From Fulvia fulva (taxonomy: Eukaryota > Ascomycota > Dothideomycetes > Mycosphaerellales > Mycosphaerellaceae), in contig NC_063018.1 in NCBI RefSeq assembly GCF_020509005.1, forward strand, positions 2,480,001 through 2,544,000: a stretch of DNA of 64,000 nt, in the 5' to 3' direction. Shown here one piece after another: positions 40,701 to 51,113 of the stretch. Each line of letters starts with the position of its first letter. The first letter of the stretch is position 1. The notes below the pieces were generated by a model. The model was not told where the DNA came from. It saw only the letters and a list, made by a program, of their open reading frames with translations, and did not search any database. Position numbers and translations under genes: made by a program.

Positions 40701-43498
40701 ACCCGCCCAGTCAGCCCAATGGACTACCGGTTCCCTCATTCGGCGCGGTCACAACCATGGTGCACGAGATGCAAGTGCAAATTTGGATCATCCTCTATGC
40801 TTTCTTGCAAGAAGCGATGGCGCAGAATGCTGACCAGTTTCCAACGCCACTCGGAGATCGATTCGATTTCCTCAGGACCGCTCATCGGAATCTTGGCATC
40901 CGTGGCATATGTGGCAAGCTCAATCGCGCCTTTGTCCGCATGCTCAAGGACGAATTCTTCCACATGCAGCACGTTGACGGATACGATAGCGAGCAGGCCC
41001 AAGTCTTGCATGATCTGTATCGTCTGAACTGTTTCCTCAACCCATCCTATGAGCTGATTGAGCACAACTGTACCGCCGATGCATTCTTGGACCGCAATGT
41101 GGCGCTGCAAGCCGTGGACTTACTCCTCGCTCAAGCATCAAAACTGCCCGTCAAAGAACTCATCAAGCATCCCCTCAAGGACACCATCGACAAAGTGCAT
41201 GGCGCTTTGGCTCGAAAGAAGCCTACCGAAGCTATCTTGCGCAATCGTGAGATCTACCGCGCGTATCTTAAGTCACCAATCAATCCTGTGGATCTTTTCA
41301 GTTGTCTCAAAGGAGATGGCAATCAGCTCCCTGTTACTCCAATACCGAGGGATGACGCCTTGCTTGCCTCCAAGGGCTGGCATTTTCTTATGGGACACTT
41401 GGCTCTCACCAAGTATCGTTCCCAAAAGCGTACGGGACCGACGCCGACAGAGGATGTTGATATTGCTATCGCATTCTTCAATCAGGACCTGGAGTACACT
41501 GGAGAAAATTGGGAGACGTGGCTCAGACTCGCACAGGCGTACGACACTAAGATAGAAGAGAATGTCGTTTGGTCTGCCGAGAAACTGAACAACAACATGC
41601 AAGAAATCATCAGCATGCAGAGGGCCGCATTGCACTGCTACATCATGGCAACGGCACTAGCTTATCGATCTGCAGACCTTGCGTTCGAAACCTCCAGCAA
41701 GATGACTGAACTGTTCTACGACTTCGCGCACCGTCTTTACAGCTCTGCGAGGGAACCGTTTAACATGCACGCTTTCGAAGTTGAAGATACGGAGCGGTTT
41801 GTGAGTCTTCAGAGTGCCGGTGTACAACGTCAAGTGCCCTTCAAATCCCTGCGCGTCTACACTGCCGTAAAGCTGGCCAATGTCCTCTTCAAACGCGCTT
41901 TGCCAGGCAAACCAGACAATTGGATGCTGCATTACATGATCGGAAAGTGTCTCCACAAGATGCACGCTGCACCAAGCTCTGTACGCCCGCACGGTGAAGC
42001 GCCAGCTGCTACCCAAGTTCTGGCAGCCTTCGTTCGAGCGCTCGAACTCTTGCCCGACAAAGACAAGAAGGAGAGTCGTGACACGAAGAAAGAGCCTGTT
42101 CTTGAGCCACACTACAAGCTGCTCAGCATAGTCCACAAGCTACTCACTCTTTCGAAGAGCATTACTTTGCAACAAGCCAAAGAAGTCCTTGGACACTCCT
42201 TCTATGCGCGCAAAGATGAAGAGACATTCCCCACGAATATGAATGACTGGACGCCGTATGTGCTTGGCGTTCTGAAGACGCTGCGAGCTGCCGATAAGTC
42301 CAACTGGTACCATCGCATGATCTTCAGGTCGGCCTATATCATTTACGAAGACGCCGTTGCTCGCGGTGACGAAGATGCAGGTGCGATAGGTGCCAAGCAG
42401 GAGTTGTCTGCCCAAATGTTCACCAAGACCATGGTGTTGCAAGTCTGGCGTCCAGAAAGCGAACGTGCTGGACGCCACTTCGTGTACACGACTGCTTATA
42501 CCCGCTTCTTCATGAAAATCCTGAAGCATCTGAACGATCGAGCAGGTCTCGAACAGCTGGCGAGGAGGGTGCGCAGGCGCCCACACGACCTTTTCGAACA
42601 TGGTCAAGTATGGCAGGATATCTGCAATGCATACCTCCAGCTATTGCGCAGCCACGGCGCGCTTTCAGAGGGCCTCGAAACATCGACGTTCAGCAACATC
42701 GTCCACGAAGACTTCCTTGCACGCAAAGAGCCACTCGAGAGATGGATGCAATCTACCGACAATGGCGTGTCGCCGGCTCTCGATGTCCTACGTGAGGTGC
42801 AGGAGTTGAAGAAGATCAACCAGTCACTAATGAAGCCGGGGGCCATAGACGACTTGATCGGCGACTCATATGCGCAGCTGTTCAATACCGTTGGTAAGCA
42901 GTTGTGGGAGGAGGAGCTCCGAGCCAAGCGGGAAGAAGATGCCAAGCGCGAGGCAGAGAAACCTCCGCCAGTTCTTAGTCCGGCGAGGAACCCTATGATG
43001 AGCCTCACGCATCTGATGAATGTAGATGGCAGCAGCGACACTGCGCACACTCCACAGCCACATGCCGGGGCAGCACCGTCAGCGACACTAGGACCGTCGG
43101 CTGACGCACCTCCCGTCCGCAGAAAGGTTGGCGTTGGCCGCCGAGAAATCAGGACCACTGCAGAGTCCTGCTTCCAGAAGGCTGGCTCGAAGACGCAGCC
43201 AATCGACCCTGACAAAATCATTGCGAATGCGCCCAAAGTGCAGGTGCTCATAGAACGAGCACGCCTACCCCTACTTGGAGAGGCTTCTGTCGAAACTAGT
43301 GCACCAGGCAGCATCCATGACAGTGCTGACGACGAGAGCGAGCTCAGTGAGCTGGAAGATGACAATGACCGGCCGCAAGAGGATCGGAGCAGTCCTGTCG
43401 ATGACGAAGGCGAAGAGATGCGCGATGTGCAGGATGACGAGGGAGTGGATATGCTGAATGCACTTCAGCATGAGGTTGTGGATGCGACTGAGACGTGA
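37793..43498 (+). CDS. hir3: Histone transcription regulator 3 homologue (HIR complex subunit)
   Basis: A single intact frame of 1901 aa. The start MSGFHALNIESDDESD is followed by IDDTKEIQIEEALKLYQNALKYHAEGP, the characteristic N-terminus of fungal HIR3 (the counterpart of animal CABIN1). The protein is nearly all alpha-helical with TPR-like repeats, such as an AHRLYSSAREPF region and a WYHRMIFRSAYIIYEDAVARG block near the C-terminal third. It ends in a low-complexity acidic tail (ELSELEDDNDRPQEDRSSPVDDEGEE). HIR3 scaffolds the HIR histone chaperone that deposits H3-H4 outside S phase and represses histone genes. The lack of any break across 5.7 kb is good evidence that the sequence is accurate here. 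Confidence 0.87.
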   Translation: MSGFHALNIESDDESDIEIDDTKEIQIEEALKLYQNALKYHAEGPPSFVKAEEAYRQLFDSEVFRYPESQAELRRIELYGVPDQDDFLDDLQTGLLPTTTGLDTGPSTLPQILHLSHKNYAQFRLESLSAKFDSFNASLNQILADASEALEHFVQALDKDDSDLDLWRRTASVGEILDSKRIARFCLESVLAEDDAGLNAVMSLPGLEEGFAGEQLRDLVMELQDHLSLLQAPLSVTKRKVLSQMLKRQLHPYRGLLQQKSLAEERGEEAYKAHRYQNVPLKAPATWTELGDQLLKQLQNNQYGMSSSVPGVPIVFELGRAISSTHDSAEHTRSPSTAGALPNAGETAMPTSLSDMFPGLDSGRPTVQPQIASADPSMQVASASPQDMDVDPTASPTMTLPSRKRSGDAAGLNDGPEEGRTKSRRTRTRESNVDSVEGRQAVVDANTRWEYEQQLNEFQAADDWMFETVGNFFERAGIVGFDAARHVRQEMASSTGSTPSTEPTNAMQDLKIARSAIQSFLDRFDDKLAHFLLHGGETLNLGQSHSVAGGAASYTMGSASRAVNKMPLMINDGLQEMLTSVNEGQYLTKEVTWLFIEALFEPGKVCEDGSSYTQYLWPEDLKTIVVRNMVNFDDSIYAEAFSRLDSAKGSLTQESFDAPAEMVQGVFELHLDIYSLIKQPNSGVESDIVIAQGDRLQRWSDLAREYMQFRAERSASTSLQDPLNLRFLWATTAAMGTSSEVTQDHILECMNDLRGIFAETGELSILLQNNAIMPELSLAALDRDISRLTTKDFFLKVTDQDLRDPASVIESLEPLLEALEAARQRPGTDGDTAEPPPGVSSELVRFLEGSNVSTRLLLWQRLRDAYIGIEYKPMVVYCYLRMARIVLDELKSAEVAALPQADRQSTVLKCFRLLQDMVKRMYNVLQSSSDALETIDGDRLNLGVTAFGEILQLLQVFNVAEDSLRVGQSHPPSQPNGLPVPSFGAVTTMVHEMQVQIWIILYAFLQEAMAQNADQFPTPLGDRFDFLRTAHRNLGIRGICGKLNRAFVRMLKDEFFHMQHVDGYDSEQAQVLHDLYRLNCFLNPSYELIEHNCTADAFLDRNVALQAVDLLLAQASKLPVKELIKHPLKDTIDKVHGALARKKPTEAILRNREIYRAYLKSPINPVDLFSCLKGDGNQLPVTPIPRDDALLASKGWHFLMGHLALTKYRSQKRTGPTPTEDVDIAIAFFNQDLEYTGENWETWLRLAQAYDTKIEENVVWSAEKLNNNMQEIISMQRAALHCYIMATALAYRSADLAFETSSKMTELFYDFAHRLYSSAREPFNMHAFEVEDTERFVSLQSAGVQRQVPFKSLRVYTAVKLANVLFKRALPGKPDNWMLHYMIGKCLHKMHAAPSSVRPHGEAPAATQVLAAFVRALELLPDKDKKESRDTKKEPVLEPHYKLLSIVHKLLTLSKSITLQQAKEVLGHSFYARKDEETFPTNMNDWTPYVLGVLKTLRAADKSNWYHRMIFRSAYIIYEDAVARGDEDAGAIGAKQELSAQMFTKTMVLQVWRPESERAGRHFVYTTAYTRFFMKILKHLNDRAGLEQLARRVRRRPHDLFEHGQVWQDICNAYLQLLRSHGALSEGLETSTFSNIVHEDFLARKEPLERWMQSTDNGVSPALDVLREVQELKKINQSLMKPGAIDDLIGDSYAQLFNTVGKQLWEEELRAKREEDAKREAEKPPPVLSPARNPMMSLTHLMNVDGSSDTAHTPQPHAGAAPSATLGPSADAPPVRRKVGVGRREIRTTAESCFQKAGSKTQPIDPDKIIANAPKVQVLIERARLPLLGEASVETSAPGSIHDSADDESELSELEDDNDRPQEDRSSPVDDEGEEMRDVQDDEGVDMLNALQHEVVDATET

Positions 43499-43708
43499 AT
43501 CGTAGGCAGAGCGCGAGGCAATGTTTAGAATCGACGCTATTATCAGCTGGAAGTCACTAGTGAATTCAAGCTGGAGCACATGCGCCGTTTCATGATCCCT
43601 GTCGAACGCAGCGAGCGGAGTGACTAGCGTCAAATCCCCGCCACAGTCGCCGTGGATTCTTTCGCCGTTTGTGCTGGCTTGTACTAACTTCCACCGCTTG
43701 CCGCCGCG
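43499..43708. other. Short spacer between HIR3 and BTB gene
   Basis: 210 bp containing the HIR3 3' end and the promoter of the next gene. No element recognised. Confidence 0.4.
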
Positions 43709-44993
43709 ATGACCGCGGACGAACCAGCAGCGAAGCGTCGAAAGAGCATGCCCGACATGGCGCAATTTCCAACGACCGGAGAGCGCACAGTGAGCATGCC
43801 GGCTCGCATACCAACACCAATGACTGCCATCTCAGAGACCGCGCCGCGCGTTGGAGGTAGAATGGACGTGTATCCAGGCGGAGATGCGCTCATCGCTATC
43901 AAGGGTGTTGCGGAGCTCGAGGAGAGAGTGTAAGTTGGCGTCTGCGCCTACGTGCTGGATGATACTCACATGCAACAGGGTCGAGATCCGCTGCTCGAGT
44001 CAGGTCCTCCGTATGGTATCGCCAGTGTTTGATAAGCTCTTTGCGAACGCGCAGTGCAACAGCTCCGATCTGGCGGAGTACAGCATATCTCTCGCGGCGA
44101 ACGAGCACCAAGCAGCATCACCGGAGCCAGATGCGTTCCTTTTGCTGATGAACGTCCTGCACCACCGCAACGACATCCTACCTACGTGCATCCAGCCCGA
44201 GTTCCTGCTACGCTACATCAAAGTCGCAGCGCAGTACGAGTGCCTCACGGCTGCTTCCCGCGCGGCCTCACCCTGGTTCGATCACATTTACAACAAGAAA
44301 CCGACCGCAGTCGCCTTCGAGATGATCGAAGCCGCTTACATCCTCAACGATCCCACCTACTTCGCTCGCTTCACCACACACTGGGTTCTGCAGCAACCTC
44401 TGGGGCAGACTCTCGGCACCCTCGCCAGCGGCGCCGGTCAAGCACGAATACGCCTGACAGCAGAGCTGCTGTCGCGGCAGAAAGGCGCCATCAACGCACT
44501 GAAAGCCGATCTCGACATCATCGTGGACACATGCGCCGAAGCTCTCTCCGATGACGCGAAGCATTATATTGACTGCGCACCCGGTGACGAACCACATCCA
44601 GACGAGAACAGAGAAGCAGTGCAATGCGTCGTGGATAAGGAAGGCGCGACAGAGTTTCTGGCTGCACTACGTGATGCAAACATATGGCCGGCGACGAAGT
44701 GGGTAAACACCGTGGAGGCCATTGTGAATGCTGTCAAGAAATTCAGGGTGCCGGAATATGACGCAAGCGATCAGTGCTATTGGTGCTTGCACGTGGAGGA
44801 TAAATTTGCCACCGCAGTTGATCTGGTGAGAAAGATGCACGAGGAGAGGCTGTGGGGGTTGTGTTTGGACTGTTATCTAGCAGGAGGGCTGAAAGAGGGG
44901 GAGTGTCGCGTCGAGCATGCTAAGGCGAAGACATTGTCGGCGGGTTTGGTGGCGAGGAGAATTGTTAGTGGTGGGTCGGCTGCAAGCAGATGA
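43709..44993 (+). CDS. BTB/POZ-domain protein
   Basis: Two exons, 43709-43929 and 43979-44993, joined across a 49-bp intron (GTAAGT...CAACAG), give 411 aa. Before the domain is a basic, Pro-rich tail (MTADEPAAKRRKSMP). The BTB fold runs over the splice: DVYPGGDALIAI, then VEIRCSSQVLRMVSPVFDKLF, and LLLMNVLHHRNDILP..FLLRYIKVAAQYEC. The remaining 230 residues are helical with paired Cys near the end (CYWCLH, LCLDCYLAGG) that could bind zinc. BTB domains mediate dimerisation or recruit Cullin-3; in filamentous fungi the family is large and mostly uncharacterised. No kelch or MATH partner domain is seen. Confidence 0.78.
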
Positions 44994-45453
44994 TCTGGCC
45001 TGTCCATACGAAGACTCCTCATCAACATCGAATCGTACTACACCCATGGACGATCGCACTTCAAGTATACTTCGTCGCTGAGTCAAAGCGCACCGAGCTC
45101 TTCAAGTTATGCCGTTCAGCTGAAAGGACGCTTACACCATACGTCGCTTAGATCAATCACAACATGCGAAGCAAGGAACACTCCAGTACTATAATCGACT
45201 ATGAGGTACGCATGCTCATCTGAAGTGGGAAGGTAAGGTCTGTTAGCCGCATGGTAAGTGGCGGAGGATGTTGTTCCGCCTCGCATAGCTGCAATGATCG
45301 ACAGGCGTGTTTCGAGTCGCTACACCACTCAGAGTGGCACATAGCCATGCGAAAGACAACTCATAATCGCGCACCAGTGGATGTAAGTACTGAGTACTTT
45401 CAACCAGCTTCCCAAACTTTACCTGAACCCTCTACCACTTTCCTCACGCAACA
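44994..45453. other. Intergenic stretch
   Basis: Carries the promoter of the GH12 gene; no reading frame worth reporting. Confidence 0.4.
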
Positions 45454-46275
45454 ATGCTTCGCTCACTTTACTTGGCCGCTGCTGGCCTTGCTGCTTTCGC
45501 AGTATCAACACCAACCAAGACCCTCGTCCCACGAGCCGATCTCTGCGGCCAATGGGACTCCGTCGTCACCGGCAGCTACACCCTCTACAACAACCTCTGG
45601 GGCATCAGCGGCGCAACAGGTTCCCAATGCGTCACCCTCGACAGCCTCAGCGGCAGCACCATCAAATGGCACAGCACGTAAGTAGACCTTCCCAAATCTC
45701 ACCACCTCCCAGCACCTCACCAACACAATCACAGCTGGTCCTGGTTCGGCGGCTCCAACGGCGTGAAATCCTACCCAAACGTCGTCACCTCGGGCGGCAT
45801 AGGCAAACAACTCTCCGCCCTTAGAACTATGCAATCCTCCTGGTCCTGGACCTACTCCGGCTCCAACCTTGTCACAAACGTAGCCTACGACATCTTCACC
45901 TCCTCCACCGCCGGCGGCTCCGCTCAGAACGAGATCATGATCTGGCTCGCAGCGCTCGGCGGTGCTGGTCCCATCTCTTCCTCGTACGACGCGAGCGGCA
46001 ATCCAGTGGCCGTGGCGACTGTGACGCTGGCGGGGAGGAGTTGGAGGTTGTATGAGGGCAGCAATGGGTACAACTATGTTTACTCGTTCTTGCCGGCGAA
46101 TGGGGCGAGTGTGGCGAGTTTTAGTGGGGATTTGAAGGTGTTCATCAACTATTTGACGGCGAATAGGGGGCTGAGTACTAGTCAGTATTTGATTAGTGCG
46201 GGTGCTGGGACGGAGCCCACGAGTGGGAGTGGTGCGAGGTTTACCACGAGTAGTTATAGTCTTGTGGTCACTTGA
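45454..46275 (+). CDS. GH12 endo-beta-1,4-glucanase / xyloglucanase, secreted
   Basis: Exons 45454-45677 and 45735-46275 with a 57-bp intron (GTAAGTAG...ATCACAG) give 254 aa, the normal size for glycoside hydrolase family 12. The N-terminus is a signal peptide (MLRSLYLAAAGLAAFAVS) followed by a short propeptide ending before DLCGQWDSV. Family marks are YTLYNNLWG, WSWFGGSNGVKSYPNV, WSWTYSG..LVTNVAYDIFTSS, NEIMIWLAALGGAGPI with the nucleophile Glu, and AGTEPTSGSG with the acid/base Glu near the C-terminus. It cleaves beta-1,4-glucan or xyloglucan of plant cell walls and fits a plant-associated or saprobic life. The gene looks intact. Confidence 0.92.
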
Positions 46276-46292
46276 GCTTCGGTAGAGGGTGG

Positions 46293-47358
46293 TTAGATGT
46301 AGGCACTCGGAATGCTACATGCCCTGGTCCGCCCCTTGCTCTGGAGACCATATTCTTTCAGTTTCCACTCTTCACATGCCAGCGAATTGCAGGTGCGCCA
46401 TCCCACGTCCTCATGACGAGTTGCATAGTCGATGTCGAAGTCGGCAACTGCTTTCAAAAGTTGGTTGACAGTACCCTCGCGCGCGCCCCGAGGCCAGATG
46501 TGAGCACCGGCAAGCAGTTTGAGGTGCTTGAGCATGTAGTCTTGGGCGAAACTGCACTTCTTGGGAGTGCTACCATCATAGTCCATCTCAAACTCGTCGC
46601 CATCCTCGTTTCTTTCTCCAGGCTCATGGCCCGGGCGATGGCCGCAGTAGTGTTCATGTTGAGGACCGATGCTCTTGATGAGCATATCTGCAGCGTCGTA
46701 GGAGTACTGGTCTATGATACGAAGAATGCTCTCCTGCCGAGACTTGACCTTCGCTGCGAGAGATCAGTATGTTTCCCACCTCGACTCGAGTCTCCTGCTT
46801 ACCATGAATCCTCCGTGCTGCATCGTGCGAGGCCTCGGGCCATGCTTTAATGGATCGACCATCTCCAATGATGGTCTCTGTGGGCTCCATAAAGGCCTCG
46901 GCATCATCAAGAAGATAAGTGACGTGGATGAAAGAGCCAGGCTCACGGCAACGGAGGATGTTGATCTGAGAAATCCAAGATTCGAGAACGAAGTGAGCAG
47001 CATTCATGCACCCGTATTTGTCGGCGACGATAGCCAGGTCTTCGATGAGTGCAACTTGTGGCGGTTGCTTGAGGGTGATGCAAGCATAGGCACAGCATTT
47101 TCATGCCCTACACTCTGTCAATAAGTGAGAAGTTACAGATATGGAGGGAAGTCTTACCTCAGTACTGTCTTCCTGCAGAGAGACGCTCTTCGGGTCAGTC
47201 GGAGTTCCTTGGACCTGGCCTTCCGCGAAGTGAGGGCCAAGCATGGCTTTGAAGACTGCAGAAGCAAGCTTAAGGACGATCGAGTAGACTCGAAGTTCGA
47301 CTTGGTCCTGCACGACCAGGATCACATCACCATCTGGTACTATATCGACTCGACCCAT
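46293..47358 (-). pseudogene. BTB/POZ-domain protein with a one-base frame break
   Basis: Three exons on the minus strand, 47358-47158, 47114-46803 and 46753-46293, with introns of 43 bp (GTAAGA...TTGACAG) and 49 bp (GTAAGC...CTCGCAG); about 324 residues. Exon 1 is a BTB start: MGRVDIVPDGDVILVVQDQ, LRVYSIVLKLASAVFKAML. Exon 2 enters as SVGHENAV but the rest of the domain, ACITLKQPPQVALIEDLAIVADKYGC, is in another frame. No GT-AG intron can join them because a TGA closes the second frame upstream. One base appears to be missing near 47075-47085. Exon 3 continues in correct phase. It is tail to tail with the GH12 gene, 17 bp apart. Confidence 0.72.
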
Positions 47359-48979
47359 AGTGGTGGTTGTGGTGCTTGGAGGTGGTCGTGTCCAATGATG
47401 CAGTGCTGTATGACGGACTTGTGGTGTGAAATAAATGCCGTGTTAAGTAAACGGAATTGCACAGGGAATAGTGGAGGCTGCTTCCTGATTGTCCAGATTC
47501 TGCAGTTGAGTGAATGAGACCAGAGAACGCAGTCAGTGTGCTGTCGTTTGCACATGCACCTGCACAATTCTGGCATTGGCCAGGCCAGGGACACATCCTC
47601 ATGTGAAGCAACCCTTTCTTGCGACTCTTGTGTGAACTTTTTCAAGCCGCCATGACGGCCACGTCGTTGACACGAGCTTACAACCATATCCAACGCGTTC
47701 AACGTTACCTCAACCAAGACTAGGCCGATCGCCGCGGTGGCATCCAAGCGAGACTGCGCATATGTCGTCAGCAGATTGAATGCCGCTTGACTATTGCAAT
47801 GACTGGCTTGTGCAATACAGGTGAAGTATCCTCGAGAGATCGACGAAGATTTGGCACTGCGTAAGTACCATGCGCAAGTCGCTGAGTTCTGCGCGCCGCT
47901 CTAGCGTCCCGTCAGACGCGAGCGACAGCCTCTGTGGCAGAGGAGACGAAGCGCTCCGTAGCGACCTACTGGGCTATCAGCCCTCTCAGAAGCAGCACAT
48001 GGCGGACATGGTCATTTGCAGAACGTCGTGGCATGGTGTCCTGCCATGGACTAGGTGTCCATCATGTAAGGTCTCGCGATCCTCCAGCTCTTTCTCAATG
48101 CTACTCCTCTTCGATACTGGCATGCAGGTCCAGACATTAGGACGCCGTGCGGTATGCCATCGGTATTTCACCCGGAATCAATGCCCCTTCGGCGGATGAC
48201 AGATCTCCATAGCTCTTGCAATGCGTGATGCAGGTTGATGGCTACGTGCTGGGCAGTGTATGTTACGCTCAAGGCACGATAGAGTGACATATCGGTCAGT
48301 TCACGCGATGGGAACCGTCGTGCCTGGAATGCAAAGAACGTTATGAAGATGGGATCCATTATGGTGTTGGTGAGGTTGGTTCGGCCAAATTACATCTCAG
48401 TAGAACTACCGGTCCAATCACGATACAGTCCCCTCAAGCTCAGCATGTGCAGTTCTTGGTCTCGATGGCACGACTTCACGCGCCAATCCGATCGCCCTTC
48501 AAGCAAACAAAAGACGCGTCGAGATGCACGACAGGAGCACACTGGCGAGGACAACGAAGGACAACAGCAGCTCAGTCTTAGCTCAGTTACTTCTTCAAAA
48601 CACGACAAGAAGTAGCCTCCATCTCACATCAGGACCATGAATTGGCCCCCCTGCGCCTCCCAGTGCAGAGCCGTTTCTCAGTCATGACAGCAAGATGCTT
48701 GATACCTGCCCACAATGGAAGGAGACAAGAGAAGTCACGCATGCCGCGCAACGTATCGCATCCTGCACCATCGATGCCGTGTTAAGCCCAGCAAACACAG
48801 GTAGAATGCATGGTAGACACGTGCGGAATGATATCAGAGGCCCTTCACTGCGCACGCAGGTCAGGCGTTAACCTTGACCGATGCTTGGCCATATGATGTC
48901 GCTGCAAGAAGCAGTACATAAAAGGATGTGTAGTGCACGCCTGCCCTGGTAGGTCTCGGTTGACATTGGACGATCTTCC
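47359..48979. other. Long intergenic stretch, nothing recognised
   Basis: About 1.6 kb without a convincing coding frame, RNA gene or repeat. The short frames here have random composition on both strands. Confidence 0.4.
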
Positions 48980-50830
48980 ATGATGCATTTCCTAGCCCTG
49001 GCCCTCCTCCCTCTGGTGCTTGGGTCGCCAGTGACTCCACGCGGAGAGGAAGCGTTGACATACGACGGCTACGAGGGTGTGCGTGTAGACATTACTGACA
49101 AGGCGAAAACATACTCTGCACTCTCATCGATCAAGTACGAGGAACTGAGCCATGCCACTAACAAGTACATTGATATTGCTCTTGCGCCCGAAGAAGCTGC
49201 CAAGTTCAAAAAGCTTGGGCTGAAATGGGAGGAGAAGATGAAGAACATCGGTGATGCCGTACGCAAGGAGAAATTCGACAAGTGGAAGGGTACCTCATCC
49301 CGCCATGTTTAAGCGTAGCGACCGAGCGCTAGCCACACCGGAGTACGAGCTTGCGAGTACGTAGGTGAGGCGTCAGCGAGGGAGTGAAGCTCTATACATA
49401 CCAGCCCTCAACTAGCCTTGGCGCCCGCTCTGATTGGTCAACTCTCAAGTTTTAGGGTCACGTGACCTACCGCACTGTGCCTGTTGGCGAACTCGCAAAC
49501 ATATACTCGTCGCTAACGCCTATGTCGTCGTATAATAAGCACTGTACGTCGGGTAGCGGTAGCGTGGATCGCACGCTACTTTGCAGTCTAGAAGGGTTGG
49601 TAGAGAGCTCCACTCCGCTACGCTTACCTTTGGAGGTTCACAACCGCCAACAGCACATTTTCTGGCACGGCCAAGTGCACGCTCGCGAGTGGATTACTGG
49701 TATGACTCTGGAGTACATCACCTGGAACATGATCAATGAATATAAGAACCGTAATGTGGAAGTCCGACAGATACTGGAGAAATAAAATGATACCGCATGG
49801 CACTGCGTTGCCAATGGGGTGAGCGAAAGGTGCGCGCCCGGAGCGACAACACAATCGAGTCTGTCACGTGAAAGCAAGCGCCAATCAGCGTGCTGCGCTG
49901 CTCGAGTTTTGACGAATCACAGCCCGGGCTCAATTCTGCGCCCGTTCTGAAGTTTAGCCTGGTCGGCATTATCTCATCGACCTATACTGTAACAGCTGCC
50001 CGTGCACAATGCCAATGCGACATAACGACGGCGGCACCTACAACGCGATACTATACGACGCATGGTGCCAACGCGAGGGGCTTGCATGTCAGATCTCGAT
50101 TGTATTGTCGCTCCGGGCGCTTTCCGGACATGCTTCGTTCAATGATGTAAGATAAATACTGCTCGACCTCAACCTGTGGCGCTGACGATGGACGCAGATA
50201 TATATCATTCCATTCATTAACCCGGATGGTTTCGTCTACAGCGTTGAAGTCGACAGACTGTACCGTAAGAACCGTCAAGCACCGCCACCAGGTGCTAACC
50301 AGACCTGTTTCGGCGTCGATCTCAACAGGAACTGGCCATGGAACTGGGACACAAACCCGCAAGGCTCGTCCACAGACCCATGCTCACAAGCTTATCGTGG
50401 CACTTCACCAGGTTCCGAGCCAGAGATGAAGTACATGAAGGGCTTGGTCGACAATATCGCGCGCCAGCAAGGCATCAAATTCTACATCGACTGGCACTCG
50501 TACGGCAACTACATCCTGTCGCCATGGGGCTACACTTGCTCAGCACTGCCACAGGACAGTGCGCAGCTAGTGTCGCTAGGAGAGCAGACTGCTCAGGTGA
50601 TCGAAGCTGTCAACGGACAGAACCTTACGACTGGACCTACCTGCCAGACATTGTATGCAGTCAATGGCGGCAGCCTGGACTATGTGTACGATGTTGCGGA
50701 GGCCGACCTTTCGTATGCATTCGAGCTACGTGATCAGGGTCAGTTCGGCTTTGTGCTGCCTCCGGACCAGATCAGACCTACTGGGGAGGAGCACTGGCAG
50801 GGCATGTTGTACCTGCTGCAGAACATGTAA
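48980..50830 (+). pseudogene. M14 zinc carboxypeptidase (A-type), interrupted twice
   Basis: Three coding pieces are recognisable. The first is 48983-49290: signal peptide MHFLALALLPLVLGS and the activation propeptide (YDGYEGVRVDITDKAK...). The second is about 49650-49782: IFWHGQVHAREWITGMTLEYITWNMINEY, with the HxxE zinc motif. The third is about 50200-50830: IYIIPFINPDGFVYS, GVDLNRNW, FYIDWHSYGNYILSPWG with the third zinc His, and FELRDQGQFGF with the catalytic Glu. Between pieces 1 and 2 the first 60-odd residues of the mature enzyme are absent and replaced by unrelated sequence. Between pieces 2 and 3 a TAA follows ILEK and about 400 bp of non-coding sequence intervenes. All visible catalytic residues are kept, so the break is probably recent; secretion to the outside or vacuole would be expected of an intact version. 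Confidence 0.82.
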
Positions 50831-51113
50831 AGCGAGAGTGCAGGCTCGGAGCAGATGCTCTGTCACCTGCGTCCACCGAAAGCAATCGTGATCTGGGTGA
50901 GGTGTAGCTTCTGCCGTCTCGTTCTGTGTGTGTGTTGACTGCATGTGTTTCGGCGCAAAGCGACAATGCAACATGCTTCAACCACAACAGTACTTTCAGC
51001 AATATTGATCACACTCATCGATCACCTCTGCATATCTTTCGCAACTCGACAACGCGACTCGAGTCCAGATGATAACAGATCTGACACACCAGCACATCAT
51101 CACCAATTTCAAC
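50831..51113. other. Short intergenic stretch
   Basis: Nothing recognised; precedes the first of three related genes. Confidence 0.35.

Noticed and set aside
47870..48615. Several short frames on both strands between the BTB and carboxypeptidase genes
   Set aside because: No coherent coding signal on either strand and no splice-consistent continuation.
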